Positions 55,288 through 64,000 are shown, numbered from the stretch's first letter. The stretch: 64,000 bases of DNA from Chloracidobacterium sp. (GCA_025057975.1 JANWUV010000014.1:1-64000); one strand, 5' to 3'. A program made the numbers and translations. The notes: generated by a model from the letters alone, not told the origin.

Positions 55288-56304
55288 CTACGTCTTGGGT
55301 TGGACGCCAATCCCTGGTAGAGGTCGCGGCGTCAGTCGCCCGGCGACAAGTTGTGCGCCATCAAAGGGGTCGTTGGCGATGAGCGCTGCGCCGTCCAAAT
55401 CCGCCCAATCCGCCAGTGGCGACAGATGCGCCGCCGCCGATACGGCGCAGGAAGTCTCCGTCATACAGCCCAGCAACGTTTTGAGACCCAGCGCCCGCGC
55501 TACGGTTAGCATCATATAGGCGGCGCGCAACCCACCGCACTTCGCCAACTTGACGTTAACGCCGTGATAGACGCCGCGTGCGGCGACGACATCCGCGATG
55601 CTGTGAACGGCCTCGTCGCCGATAATCGGCAGCGGACTGCGCTCGGTCAGCCAAGCATGGTCATCCACGCGGCTCGGCGGAAACGGCTGCTCGACAAAGA
55701 GCACGTTTTGCTCGGCCAGCCAGCCGATGAAATCCAACGCCGCCATCCGGTCGCGCCAACCCTGATTGGCGTCCACTGAAAGCGGCCGGTCAGTGGCGTC
55801 GCGGACGGCGGCGACCAACGCCCGGTCGTCTTTCCCGCCAAGCTTGAGCTTGATGACCTGGTACGCAGTGACCTGCGTGACTTTGCGGCGTAGCGCCTCC
55901 GGTGCCCCCAAACTGAGCGTAAACGATGTCGGCGGAATTCGCGCCAAATCTAGACCCCACAGTACGTAGAGCGGCCGCCCAATGATTTTGCCGAACAAGT
56001 CGTGCAGGGCGATGTCTAGTGCCGCCAGCGCGGGCGGTAGGTCGCCAATGCTGGCGGCGGCCTCCGCCAGCAGGGCGTCGAGGTTGAGGGGGTCGGCGTT
56101 CACCGGCCAGGAGACACGCGCCAACGCTCGGCAGACGGCGTCCTGTGTCCACCCCAAATACGGTGGTAAAGCGACCTCGCCGTAGCCGACCAACCCGGCG
56201 TAATGCAGTTCGGTAAGCACAGCCGGCGTCGTTGTTCGGCTGCCGACGGCTAGGGCAAAGGGTTCTTTGAGTTCGAGAGTAAACGGACGAATGATCAAAC
56301 GCAT
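55288..56304 (-). CDS. L-Ala-D/L-Glu epimerase-like dipeptide epimerase (enolase superfamily)
   Basis: 338 residues. Muconate-cycloisomerase-type barrel with the KxK motif in VIKLKLGG, metal ligands Asp in SVDANQGW, Glu in LFVEQPF and Asp-Glu in IIGDEAV, and the opposite catalytic Lys in VNVKLAKCGG. This set defines dipeptide epimerases, which recycle murein peptides, although other acid-sugar or dipeptide substrates occur. It is convergent with the 54.4-kb gene. Several secreted peptidases in the window would fit peptide use. Confidence 0.88.
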   Translation of the reverse strand: MRLIIRPFTLELKEPFALAVGSRTTTPAVLTELHYAGLVGYGEVALPPYLGWTQDAVCRALARVSWPVNADPLNLDALLAEAAASIGDLPPALAALDIALHDLFGKIIGRPLYVLWGLDLARIPPTSFTLSLGAPEALRRKVTQVTAYQVIKLKLGGKDDRALVAAVRDATDRPLSVDANQGWRDRMAALDFIGWLAEQNVLFVEQPFPPSRVDDHAWLTERSPLPIIGDEAVHSIADVVAARGVYHGVNVKLAKCGGLRAAYMMLTVARALGLKTLLGCMTETSCAVSAAAHLSPLADWADLDGAALIANDPFDGAQLVAGRLTPRPLPGIGVQPKT

Positions 56305-56427
56305 GGCCCGTTACGCCGCCCCTAGGAGTCAGCTTGACAGCTTGAAGCAACCACGGAAGCGTTGACGGTGTACAGGGGTTCTTAGATAACCTAGCTCACA
56401 ACACTTTGCTGCTATTTAGCCAGTGAC

Positions 56428-57300
56428 ATGAAACGAATCGCGCTTGTGACCGGGGGGACGGCCGGCATCGGGAAGGAAACCGTGCGTGGATTGGCGCGCG
56501 CCGGTTTTGCTGTGGCTTTCATCGGGCGCGATCCCCGCAAATGCGAACTTGTCGTCCAAGAACTGCGCGCCGACACTGGCAACCCTGACATCACAGCCCT
56601 GACAGCCGACCTGTCGCGCTTGGATGACGTTCGACGTGCGGCGGCTGAGTTTCGCGCCGCCTTTCCCCGCCTCGATGTTCTGGTCAACAACGTTGGAGCG
56701 ATTTTCGACGTACGCCGGACAACCCCCGACGGCTTTGAACAAACGTTTGCGCTTAACCACCTCTCCTACTTCCTGCTGACCAATCTGCTGCTTGACCTGC
56801 TTGTCGCAAGTGCGCCGGCGCGCGTTGTCAACGTCAGCTCGCGGGCGCATCGCTTCGTGACCGGCGTGGATTTCGACGATCTTCAGTTCGAACGGAAGCC
56901 GTACGCTGCGATGACGGCTTACGGCCAATCGAAGTTGATGAACATTCTTTTCAGTCACGAACTGGCGCGGCGGTTGGACGGAACGGGCGTGACCTCCAAC
57001 TGTTTGCATCCGGGCGGTGTCGCCTCCAACTTCGCCGATAATACGTCTGGGTGGTTTCGTTTGACGGCGCGAGTGCTCAAGTGGGCGTTTGGTATTTCAC
57101 CCGCGCGCGGCGCGGAGACATCGCTTTATTTGGCGACGGCGGCTGAGGCGGCGGGCGTCAGCGGCCAATACTTTGAGCGTTGCCGGCCAGCGCCGACCAG
57201 CGCCGCCGCCAATGACCCTGCGGCGCAGGCGCGGTTGTGGCAAGTCAGCGAGGAAGCGGTTGGCCAAGTGTTTCCTTCGCCGGCAGGAGTCACATCGTGA
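56428..57300 (+). CDS. Short-chain dehydrogenase/reductase (retinol-dehydrogenase-like)
   Basis: 290 residues. NADP-type Rossmann motif TGGTAGIGKE near residue 8, NNVGA, the catalytic Ser in VVNVSSRAH and YGQSK (Tyr-x3-Lys). The order matches the RDH/WWOX-like SDR group. Its TGA overlaps the GTG start of the glycosyltransferase gene, so the two are co-translated. The substrate is unknown. Confidence 0.93.
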   Translation: MKRIALVTGGTAGIGKETVRGLARAGFAVAFIGRDPRKCELVVQELRADTGNPDITALTADLSRLDDVRRAAAEFRAAFPRLDVLVNNVGAIFDVRRTTPDGFEQTFALNHLSYFLLTNLLLDLLVASAPARVVNVSSRAHRFVTGVDFDDLQFERKPYAAMTAYGQSKLMNILFSHELARRLDGTGVTSNCLHPGGVASNFADNTSGWFRLTARVLKWAFGISPARGAETSLYLATAAEAAGVSGQYFERCRPAPTSAAANDPAAQARLWQVSEEAVGQVFPSPAGVTS

Positions 57301-58871
57301 TTTTCGACGTGCTTCCCGCTTCTTCCACGAGGACGCTTAGCGCCCTCCCAGTCACAGCGCCGACGTTGGCTGGCCGCGTCCTTGCTGTTGTCTTAGCGGC
57401 TTGGTGGTTGCTGCCGTTTTTCGCCTTCTTCGTCGTGGCCTCGCCGGGCGGCCTCACATTTGAGTTTCAACAGGGCCTTAGGGGCGGTGCAACGGCACTG
57501 GCGCTCGCCGTCATTGCCGCTGTCTTACTCCGGCTGGCTTCCATGAGCGGCTCGCTGCTTGAAATCCGCCGCCGTCGCCGTCGCCGCGCCATCGAGATGG
57601 AATGGACGCTGCCGAACTCCGAACGCATTCGTCCAATTTCGATTATCGTGTGGGTGCGCGGCGGGCGCGAACGAGCGGTTGAGATTATAGACCGTCTGCT
57701 AGCGCTGGATTATCCACGCTTTGAAGTCATTGTCGTCAATGACGGCGCAAGCGATGGGACGCATGCTTGTCTGCAAGAGGCGTTCCTCCTCCATCCCGTC
57801 TCACGCATTATTCAGCGCAGCATCCCAATGCAGACTGAGCCGACGCTGTACGCCTCGGCCAAACACGCCGAACTGACCGTCGTCGCCAAACCAGCGACCG
57901 GCCGCGAAGATTCGCTCAACTGTGGTTTGAATCTGTCGCGCTATCCGCTGGTCTGCGCCCTTGACACCCAAGTCACGCTTAATCCAGATGCGTTGATTGA
58001 GCTTGCTCGTGGATTCATTGAAGACGTGACGCAGACCGTCGCTGTCAGTTGTCTGGCTGAGTTCCCCGGCGACGCTTCAACCCCGAACGATTCGGAAATT
58101 CGTCTCTCCGCCGACGGCCATCCGTCATATGCGGCTACCCAACGTCTGGTCGGTACGGCGGCAGTGCGGCGTCCCCTGGATGATCTCCAGCGGATTGACC
58201 GGGCGGCGCTCTTCCATACGCAGTGGCTGCTCCGCACCGGCGTCGGCAATCTAGCGCTGTTGCCGGGCGTCGTCTCACTGCTCAAAAAAACCGAAATCGT
58301 GGCGGCTGGCGGTTATCGGACCGGCTACGCCGCCGACACACTCGACCTTTTGCTGACAGCCTACGCTGTCCGCAAGCGTGAAGAAACGCGGCGCGTGCTG
58401 TTTGTCCCGGAAATCCTCGCCTGCATTCCACCCCTGAACTCACTGGATGAAGCGATGGCGACACGGGCAACCGCTGCACGGGAAGCCTTCGGCGTCATTG
58501 TCCGCCACTTGGGTCTTACCTTCGGTGGGCAAGGTGACTGGCGCGCGCGCTTGGCGTTGCCTGTGTTGATTGTGGCATCCATCTTTGCACCGATCTGGGA
58601 GCTGTTCGCCGTCGTGCTGGTAGACTTGACGGCGATGGCGGGCGGACTGACGTTTGATGAACTCGTCGCACTGTTGACGCTGTTTGTCGCCGTCGGTCTG
58701 TCTGACGGCTTGGGCGCGCTGCTATGCGACGAAGCCTCTAACCGCCGCCGTCGTTCAACCGAGGACATCCTGCGACTAGGGCTGAGCGCCGTCAAATACG
58801 CGCTGGGGTTCCGGTGGATGATGGGGCTGGCGCAGATGCGGGGCATGCTGGCGTACATTTCAGGACGCTGA
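57297..58871 (+). CDS. Membrane glycosyltransferase-2-like protein with altered DxD site
   Basis: 524 residues from GTG 57297, which has AGGAG 7 nt upstream and overlaps the SDR stop. Two N-terminal TM helices precede a GT2 fold: ISIIVWVRGG, FEVIVVNDGASDGTHA, then CALDTQVTL where a DxD/DTD metal site is expected; the second Asp is Gln. The QxxRW motif of processive enzymes is not recognisable (ATRATAAREAFG occupies its place). Three or four C-terminal TM helices follow. It resembles cellulose-synthase/PgaC-type proteins, but activity is doubtful. The partner SDR may act on the same glycan or lipid. Confidence 0.8.
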   Translation: MIFDVLPASSTRTLSALPVTAPTLAGRVLAVVLAAWWLLPFFAFFVVASPGGLTFEFQQGLRGGATALALAVIAAVLLRLASMSGSLLEIRRRRRRRAIEMEWTLPNSERIRPISIIVWVRGGRERAVEIIDRLLALDYPRFEVIVVNDGASDGTHACLQEAFLLHPVSRIIQRSIPMQTEPTLYASAKHAELTVVAKPATGREDSLNCGLNLSRYPLVCALDTQVTLNPDALIELARGFIEDVTQTVAVSCLAEFPGDASTPNDSEIRLSADGHPSYAATQRLVGTAAVRRPLDDLQRIDRAALFHTQWLLRTGVGNLALLPGVVSLLKKTEIVAAGGYRTGYAADTLDLLLTAYAVRKREETRRVLFVPEILACIPPLNSLDEAMATRATAAREAFGVIVRHLGLTFGGQGDWRARLALPVLIVASIFAPIWELFAVVLVDLTAMAGGLTFDELVALLTLFVAVGLSDGLGALLCDEASNRRRRSTEDILRLGLSAVKYALGFRWMMGLAQMRGMLAYISGR

Positions 58872-58947
58872 ATCCGTGAAACGATACCAGTAAGGCACGT
58901 TTGTACCCCCGGCGCACTTCGCCGTCTAAAGCGAGGCGATTGTCCCC

Positions 58948-59580
58948 ATGCGTATTACCGAAATCTTCTTCAGTATCCAAGGGGAATCCAGCTACGCCGG
59001 CCTGCCCTGCGCCTTTGTACGGACAACGGGCTGCGACCTCCGCTGTACGTGGTGCGATTCGGAATACACGTTCACCGGTGGGACGCACATGACCGTCGCG
59101 GAAATCGTCGAGCGGGTTCGGGCATATCCGACGCGACTGGTCGAACTGACTGGCGGCGAGCCGTTGCTGCAAAGGGACATCTACGACTTAGCTGGACGCC
59201 TGCTTGAAGAAGGGTATACGGTGCTGATTGAAACCGGCGGTCACCGCGATGTTTCACGGCTTGACCCGCGCATTGTCAAGATTATGGACATCAAGTGTCC
59301 GGGCAGCGGTATGGTGGAGAAAAACCTGTGGTCGAATCTCGACTACGTGACGCGCCGCGACGAGGTCAAATTTGTTCTCGCCGACTTGGGCGACTATTTC
59401 TGGGCGCGGGAAATCCTGCGCATCTACCGGTTGGAGGAGCGAACCAATGTGCTGTTTTCAACCGTGTTCGGCGTCGAACGACGGCCGATTGTGGAGCGCA
59501 TTCTGGCGGATGGCCTCCAAGTACGCTTTCAGACGCAGTTGCACAAACTCATCTGGCCGCCGGACATGCGCGGCGTTTGA
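58948..59580 (+). CDS. queE: 7-carboxy-7-deazaguanine synthase
   Basis: 210 residues. N-terminal FFSIQGESSYAGLPC, the radical-SAM cluster motif C-x3-C-x2-C in GCDLRCTWCDSEYTF (with the QueE-type context), and LTGGEPLLQ. C-terminal FQTQLHKLIWPP is the family end. It converts 6-carboxytetrahydropterin to CDG in queuosine and 7-deazaguanine synthesis. queC, queD and queF are not nearby. Confidence 0.95.
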   Translation: MRITEIFFSIQGESSYAGLPCAFVRTTGCDLRCTWCDSEYTFTGGTHMTVAEIVERVRAYPTRLVELTGGEPLLQRDIYDLAGRLLEEGYTVLIETGGHRDVSRLDPRIVKIMDIKCPGSGMVEKNLWSNLDYVTRRDEVKFVLADLGDYFWAREILRIYRLEERTNVLFSTVFGVERRPIVERILADGLQVRFQTQLHKLIWPPDMRGV

Positions 59581-59721
59581 CTGGATGACGCCGTCCTATC
59601 TCACCGAGCGCGGGCTGCGGCGGCTTGTCGTCTTGTCACCGACAGTGTAGCCTTGTTCCCATCCTTCACAGGCTGCGTCCAACGCCACGCGGCTGCATTC
59701 CGCCACGGGAGATTGACCGGT

Positions 59722-61173
59722 ATGCGTCCATCCACTCTCAAGCATTTGGCCCTCGGCTGTGCAGTGATTGCGGCCGCCGGTGGGATTGGTCTGATGCGCC
59801 GTCTTCCGGTTCCAAAGTCGTGTGGAACCGTAGCGCACCCAGTCACGGTGGAACCGAGTAAGCTTGCCTGTCCTGCCGGAGGCGCAACCGTCGCCGAACG
59901 ACCTGAAAGCTACGGCTTTATTGTCAAGTACAAGCGGACGGCGCAGCCGAACGCCATCGCCAAGCTCATGGCACAGATGAACGTCGGGCGGGTTTACCGC
60001 TATTCCAACCTACCGTTGTTCGCCTTCGGCCTGTACCCGGAGGACAAAGCGGAGACGACGGATGCATTTCTGGAACGTCTGCGGAAGCATCCAAGCGTGG
60101 AATATGTCGAACCGAACTATGTGTACAAAGCTGAGGATGTGCGCCCTAACGATCCTGGCTTTGCTGAACAATGGGGACACTTCAACGACGGTCAGCCGAT
60201 CAAGGGTGGTCGGCCAGGCATACCGGGTGTGGACGCTGCCGTACCGTCGGCGTGGGATGTGACGACAGGCAGCCGCGATGTCGTTGTAGCGATCATTGAC
60301 ACCGGTGTGGATTACACGCACGAGGACCTAGCCGACAACATGTGGGTCAACGACCGTGAAATCCCCAACAACGGCCTCGATGACGACAGTAACGGCGTCG
60401 TGGACGACTACTACGGCTATAACGCCGTCGGGAACAGCGGCGACCCGATGGACGACAATGGCCACGGTACGCACTGCGCCGGCGTCATCGGCGCGAAGGG
60501 GGATAACGGCGCGGGAATTGCAGGTGTGAATTGGGATGTGCGTCTGATGGCGCTCAAGTTTCTGGACGCCAACGGTCGGGGAACGCTCAATGACGCGCTG
60601 GAGTGCATTGACTATGCGATTGCGATGAAGCGGCGTGGCGTCAACCTCCGCATCCTGTCGAACAGTTGGGGCGGCGGCGGTTATTCGCGGGCGCTGGAAG
60701 ACGCCATCCGCATCGCCAACGCGAACGACATCCTTTTTGTCGCTGCCGCCGGCAACGCCGGTACGGACAATGACCGCCTCCCACACTACCCGGCGTCCTA
60801 CAACGTCCCCAACGTTGTGTCGGTCGCTGCGCTGTCGCCGGATGACAAGCTGGCGGCCTTTTCCTGCTACGGCAAGAAAACCGTTCACTTGGCTGCGCCG
60901 GGTGTTGATGTTTACAGCACCGTGCCGGTTGGCGTCTTTGGGGAAGGGTACAAGCACTTCTCTGGCACTTCGATGGCGACGCCCTACGTGGCAGGCGCGG
61001 CGGCGCTGGTGTTGGCAAACACCCCAGGTCTGTCGGTCAAGCAACTCAAGGCGCAACTGCTCCGCTCCGTCACACCGACGGCGGCGCTGGCCGAGCGTGT
61101 GGCGACTGGCGGACGACTCAATGTCGCACGGGCGCTGGGCGTCCGCAGCGAGCAAGCGTTCCTGCCTGAATAG
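59722..61173 (+). CDS. Secreted subtilisin-family (S8) serine protease
   Basis: 483 residues from ATG 59722 with GGGAG upstream. A signal segment (LALGCAVIAAAGGIGLM) is followed by an inhibitor-I9-like prodomain (YGFIVKYKRTAQPN, then SVEYVEPNYVYKAED). The catalytic triad is Asp near 192 (AIIDTGVDYTHED), His near 248 (NGHGTHCAGV) and Ser near 416 (SGTSMATPYVAGA), with Asn in AAAGNAGTDN for the oxyanion hole. It is a thermitase-like extracellular protease. A terminator-like hairpin follows. Confidence 0.95.
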   Translation: MRPSTLKHLALGCAVIAAAGGIGLMRRLPVPKSCGTVAHPVTVEPSKLACPAGGATVAERPESYGFIVKYKRTAQPNAIAKLMAQMNVGRVYRYSNLPLFAFGLYPEDKAETTDAFLERLRKHPSVEYVEPNYVYKAEDVRPNDPGFAEQWGHFNDGQPIKGGRPGIPGVDAAVPSAWDVTTGSRDVVVAIIDTGVDYTHEDLADNMWVNDREIPNNGLDDDSNGVVDDYYGYNAVGNSGDPMDDNGHGTHCAGVIGAKGDNGAGIAGVNWDVRLMALKFLDANGRGTLNDALECIDYAIAMKRRGVNLRILSNSWGGGGYSRALEDAIRIANANDILFVAAAGNAGTDNDRLPHYPASYNVPNVVSVAALSPDDKLAAFSCYGKKTVHLAAPGVDVYSTVPVGVFGEGYKHFSGTSMATPYVAGAAALVLANTPGLSVKQLKAQLLRSVTPTAALAERVATGGRLNVARALGVRSEQAFLPE

Positions 61174-61203
61174 CCGGTCTTTACATAGGCATACGCCGTG
61201 CGC

Positions 61204-61222
61204 CCCCGTCGTTTCGGCGGGG
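61204..61222 (+). terminator. Hairpin after the subtilase gene
   Basis: Eight-bp stem CCCCGTCG / CGGCGGGG with one G-U pair and a TTT loop, 31 nt past the stop. The T-rich stretch after it (TCGTTTC, then TTGTTTGGTTGTTTT) is interrupted, so strength is uncertain. Confidence 0.55.
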
Positions 61223-61298
61223 TCGTTTCGGGGGTTGTTCATAGGTTGTTTGGTTGTTTTGAGGCTGGCGCGGCGCAGCGCCCTGCTGTCAACCGGTG

Positions 61299-61931
61299 AT
61301 GAACTTCCACCAGCGTACGATTGTCTATCTTGTCCGTCCGGCGCTGCGCTTGGCGCTTCATCCGTTTTTTCGGATGACATATTCCGGCGTCGAGCACGTA
61401 CCGAAGACAGGGCCGGTTCTGTTGGCTCCGAATCATCAGGCGTACGCCGATCCATTTTGGATTGGTCTCCCAATTCGGCGGCCGATTCACTTTATGACGT
61501 GGAGCCGCGTTTTTCGGGTCGCCTACCTGCGTCCGTTCCTGCGGTATTTCCAGTGTTTTCCGGTTGACCATGACAAACCGTTCGACAAAAGCGCGCTCAA
61601 GACCCTGCAGGACCTCCTGCGCGCTGGTCAGGCGGTGATGATTTTTCCCGAAGGCGGACGGACGCCGCATGGCGACCTACAGGAATTCAAGGCCGGGGCG
61701 TTTCGGATTGCGGTCAAAATGCAAGTGCCGATTGTCCCGATTACACTCAACGGCGGCTTTGAGGCCTGGAGCATGTATCGCAAATTCCCGCGACCGGCGA
61801 AGATTCGGGTTCACTTTCACCCGCCAATGCGCTTTGCGGCGCAAGACCGCGACCTGAAGGAAGTAACGGCCGAAGCTGCCCGTGTTGTCCGGGAAGTCAT
61901 CGCCAGCAAGCTGGAGCGTCCAAGGTTATGA
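61299..61931 (+). CDS. plsC: 1-acyl-sn-glycerol-3-phosphate acyltransferase (PlsC type)
   Basis: 210 residues. HX4D motif in APNHQAYADPF, a Cys-containing YFQCFPVDHD segment, FPEGGRTPHG and the IVPITLNG block are the four PlsC motifs in order. It makes phosphatidic acid at the inner membrane. GTG at 61296 is an equally possible start. The stop overlaps the cdd start (TTATGA). Confidence 0.92.
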   Translation: MNFHQRTIVYLVRPALRLALHPFFRMTYSGVEHVPKTGPVLLAPNHQAYADPFWIGLPIRRPIHFMTWSRVFRVAYLRPFLRYFQCFPVDHDKPFDKSALKTLQDLLRAGQAVMIFPEGGRTPHGDLQEFKAGAFRIAVKMQVPIVPITLNGGFEAWSMYRKFPRPAKIRVHFHPPMRFAAQDRDLKEVTAEAARVVREVIASKLERPRL

Positions 61932-62389
61932 CGCAGGCGGCGACGCCTTGCTCGAAAACAGCCTTAGGTGACAAGGCGCTAATCGCCGCTGCACAGGCCG
62001 CCCGGCGACACGCCCATGCGCCTTACTCCGGGTTTGCCGTCGGGGCGGTTATTCAAGCCCGCTCCGGACGTTTCTACACCGGCTGCAATATTGAGAATGT
62101 CTCGTTTGGGTTGACGGTTTGCGCCGAGCGCGTTGCGCTTTTCAAGGCGCTCTCCGAAGGCGAACGCGACTTTCAGGCCGTGGTCGTCGCTACGGAAGCC
62201 GCAACTCCGACGCCACCTTGCGGGGCCTGTCGGCAGGTGTTGTGGGAGTTTTGCGGCGACATTCGCATCATTAGCGTTGCGGCGCAAGGCGCAACTATGG
62301 AGTGGTCGCTGGCGGCGCTGTTGCCGGAAGCGTTCAACTGTCATCATCTCCTCTCGTCCCCGGCGACCCCTCCCTCCGAAGCGCCATAG
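61928..62389 (+). CDS. cdd: Cytidine deaminase
   Basis: 153 residues; homotetrameric type. YSGFAVGAVI, the CNIENVSFGLTVCAERVALF block with the catalytic Glu in CAER, and the zinc ligands PCGACRQVL. It deaminates cytidine and deoxycytidine to uridine in pyrimidine salvage. It is translationally coupled to plsC by a 4-nt overlap. Confidence 0.95.
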   Translation: MTQAATPCSKTALGDKALIAAAQAARRHAHAPYSGFAVGAVIQARSGRFYTGCNIENVSFGLTVCAERVALFKALSEGERDFQAVVVATEAATPTPPCGACRQVLWEFCGDIRIISVAAQGATMEWSLAALLPEAFNCHHLLSSPATPPSEAP

Positions 62390-62931
62390 CCGTTTTCGAG
62401 GAGCATCCTGCCGAGTGCGGGGGCGTCCTCTTTTGGTTAGACGGCAACGCTTTTGTCGTTCAGACGCTCCCTTCGGCAAGGGAAAACATCGCGCTGCAAG
62501 GATGTTTTTCAGGTTGGGTCGGTCTCAACGCCAGCGTTGGCGACGGGCAAAGTCACAGTAAAACTCGTACCAACACCTAGCTGACTTTCCACTCGGACAT
62601 CACCGCCGTGCGCCGCGACAATGCTTTTCACAACGGATAGACCTAAGCCAACGCCGACGCCCATCCGATGGTTGCGCGACTGCCGACAGACATCGAATAC
62701 ATAGGGCAAATCCCTCTGGCGGAATGCCGACGCCGGTATCCGTCACGCTGATTTCAATAAAATCACGACCGATGGTTGAGCGCGCGAGCGATTGACCTCC
62801 GTCATCTCCGTCGTAAAGGTTTGTTGCATAATGTTCGGCCTTGGCGTTTTCACTGACCGCCTGGAAAAAGTCTTTGTTTCCCAGCGATGTAGGATTTTGA
62901 AAACGTACGTGCGAAGCTGCTCTGCGCGCCT
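62390..62931. other. 542-bp stretch holding a decayed histidine kinase
   Basis: Apart from the minus-strand kinase remnant (62509-62890) nothing is recognised. The plus-strand piece 62392-62560 is protein-like (VFEEHPAECGGVLFWLDG) but has no start, ribosome binding site or recognised family. Confidence 0.5.
62509..62890 (-). pseudogene. Frameshifted histidine-kinase ATPase domain fragment
   Basis: One minus-strand frame gives DFFQAVSENAKAEHYA (N box) and [19 protein letters not shown] (G1 box). The next frame continues with [14 protein letters not shown] and [21 protein letters not shown] (F and G2 boxes) and a [10 protein letters not shown] end. One extra G in the run opposite 62712-62714 accounts for the frame change. 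The sensor, DHp and phospho-His segments are absent, and a stop lies just upstream, so even a corrected frame would encode only the ATPase part. Confidence 0.75.
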
Positions 62932-64000
62932 ATGAACCTTCTTGAACTTCAACGTTTCCTAGTCGGCGTGATGGTGTTGGCCGTGACCGTTGCCACACCG
63001 CATCAGCCCACCCATCCAAAGCTCGTGCCGCTGTCCGACCAACCGCCGGTGAGCGCCGCCGACGAATCGCTATTTGAGGCACGGACGACGGCGCAGCGCA
63101 TTCAGCAGGCGGTCGCGGGACGTTGTTACGCCGACGCGCTCCGCGACTTAAACCGCTTTGCCGCCGCCGCGCCAGCGCTGTACGTGCTCAACAACTATGA
63201 CTACCTCCACGCCCGCTTGGCGCTGCGTACCGGTGATATGGTGACGGCAAAGAAGCTCTTCCTGTCCGTCGTCGCACGCCAAGAGGCGCGGATGCTGACG
63301 CCGTTTTGTCTGCATTACTTGGCTGAGATCGCCCGCCGCGAACGACAGGCTGGAAAGTCCGAAGCCGCTGAAGAAGAGCGCGTCGCACTAACGCGCCTCA
63401 TCCGCGAGTTCGCAATGCATCCGGTCGCACGACAGGCGACGCTGCGCCTAGCCGAAAACTACGTCGCCGCCGGCCGGCTAAACGCCGCCATCGCGCTCTA
63501 CCGTCAACTTGCACCGCGCAGCCGCGAGTATGAAGCCCGGCTCGGCCAACTGTTGCGTCGCGCCGGCAACGAAGCTGAGGCGCAGGCGATTTTTCGGCGA
63601 CTGCTAGCGACCGGCAAGGATGACGCAGCGCTGCTGGCGGCGGAAGCGCTTGACGCACAGGGGGACGCCGTGTTGACGCCGGCAGAGCGCCTGACACGGG
63701 CGCGGCTTTACCTGGCGAACCGGCATACGGAAGGCGCCAAGCGGCACTTTCGCACCTTGGTTGAGCAAGCGCCAGCCGCGCCGAACCGCGCCGAGGCGCT
63801 CTGGGGACTCGGTCGCGCTTTCTTCATTGAGGAAAACTGGGAGGAAGCCCGCCGCTGGTTTGAGCGCGCGCACGAGGAATATCCAACGTCGCCTGACGGC
63901 GAAAAAGGCTACTACCAGTCCGGTCACGCGCTGCAAAACGCCGGACGCCACCGAGAAGCTGTTGCGCGCTATGAAGCCTTCATCGCCAAATATCCCAAAA
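62932..64000 (+). CDS. Secreted TPR protein, probably lytic transglycosylase N-terminal part; cut by window end
   Basis: 356 codons from ATG 62932 to the right edge with no stop. A short hydrophobic head (FLVGVMVLAVTVATP) suggests export. From about 40 there are continuous helical hairpins of TPR/Sel1-like type (YLHARLALRTGDMVTAKKLF, TLRLAENYVAAGRLNAAIALY, LWGLGRAFFIEENWEEARRWF, and YYQSGHALQNAGRHREAVARY near the edge). Repeats ending in FIAKYPK are typical of the superhelical domain of Slt70-type transglycosylases; BamD/YbgF-like proteins are an alternative. The catalytic domain, if any, is beyond the window. Confidence 0.7.
   Translation, partial: MNLLELQRFLVGVMVLAVTVATPHQPTHPKLVPLSDQPPVSAADESLFEARTTAQRIQQAVAGRCYADALRDLNRFAAAAPALYVLNNYDYLHARLALRTGDMVTAKKLFLSVVARQEARMLTPFCLHYLAEIARRERQAGKSEAAEEERVALTRLIREFAMHPVARQATLRLAENYVAAGRLNAAIALYRQLAPRSREYEARLGQLLRRAGNEAEAQAIFRRLLATGKDDAALLAAEALDAQGDAVLTPAERLTRARLYLANRHTEGAKRHFRTLVEQAPAAPNRAEALWGLGRAFFIEENWEEARRWFERAHEEYPTSPDGEKGYYQSGHALQNAGRHREAVARYEAFIAKYPK

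Noticed and set aside
55220-55310. CCTTGG/CCAAGG hairpin between the convergent genes at 55.2 kb
   Set aside because: Six-bp stem with a long loop and no T-run; not a convincing terminator.
1-64000. tRNA genes, rRNA, CRISPR arrays, transposases, replication origin
   Set aside because: Gaps were scanned by eye for T-loop sequences, direct repeats, transposase motifs and DnaA-box clusters; none was convincing. Running tRNAscan-SE or Infernal would settle the RNA part.

Overview
The window is about 60% G+C, densely coded on both strands, and has no rRNA, tRNA, CRISPR array or insertion sequence that I could see. The gene mix points to a phototrophic acidobacterium close to Chloracidobacterium. 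The evidence is a plant/cyanobacterial/green-sulfur-type CrtP carotenoid desaturase, a [2Fe-2S] protein with the size and layout of the green sulfur bacterial chlorosome envelope proteins CsmI/J/X, and several lineage-typical small families (SYLF, DUF2330, PafA-like phosphatase, roadblock, YARHG kinase). This assignment is inference from gene content, not from a marker gene.

Layout. 0-10 kb: an edge-truncated Uma2 nuclease, a lone ABC permease, the [2Fe-2S] protein, valS, crtP, an exported amidohydrolase and a helicase that stops after its first RecA domain. 10-18.4 kb: a small secreted protein, a minus-strand cluster (cysteine desulfurase, threonine synthase, secreted SH3-like protein), a SYLF protein, a solitary nuoI, rapZ and a PafA-like phosphatase. 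18.4-24.5 kb is the most unusual part. Two large adjacent genes encode (a) a double cyclic-nucleotide-binding / four-[4Fe-4S] / membrane-histidine protein and (b) a single chain with FHA, TM, seven c-type heme motifs, TM, two [4Fe-4S] and a FAD/NAD(P) oxidoreductase. Together they look like an undescribed sensor-gated transmembrane electron-transfer complex. 24.6-37.7 kb: rdgB, a canonical primary-type sigma-70, an RDD protein and rhomboid pair, an acyltransferase, a single-domain response regulator, several hypotheticals, roadblock, then dnaG overlapping a second, divergent sigma-70. 37.7-45.8 kb: a TPR protein with SpoIIE-type phosphatase debris, aldehyde dehydrogenase, lipase, bioB, two odd low-complexity proteins and a 1.2-kb gene-poor stretch. 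45.8-64 kb: a Ser/Thr kinase with SPOR and YARHG domains, M28 peptidase, OPT transporter coupled to a DUF2330 protein, nth, a DJ-1 protein, dipeptide epimerase, an SDR/glycosyltransferase pair, queE, a subtilase, plsC-cdd, a decayed histidine kinase and the start of a TPR/lytic-transglycosylase-like gene cut by the window end.

Most genes are housekeeping or stand alone. Clear translational coupling (ATGA, TTATGA or GTGA overlaps) is seen at dnaG-sigma, OPT-DUF2330, SDR-GT and plsC-cdd. Three intrinsic-terminator-like hairpins were found (after nuoI, after the first sigma gene and after the subtilase). Start sites were chosen from visible Shine-Dalgarno sequences where possible.
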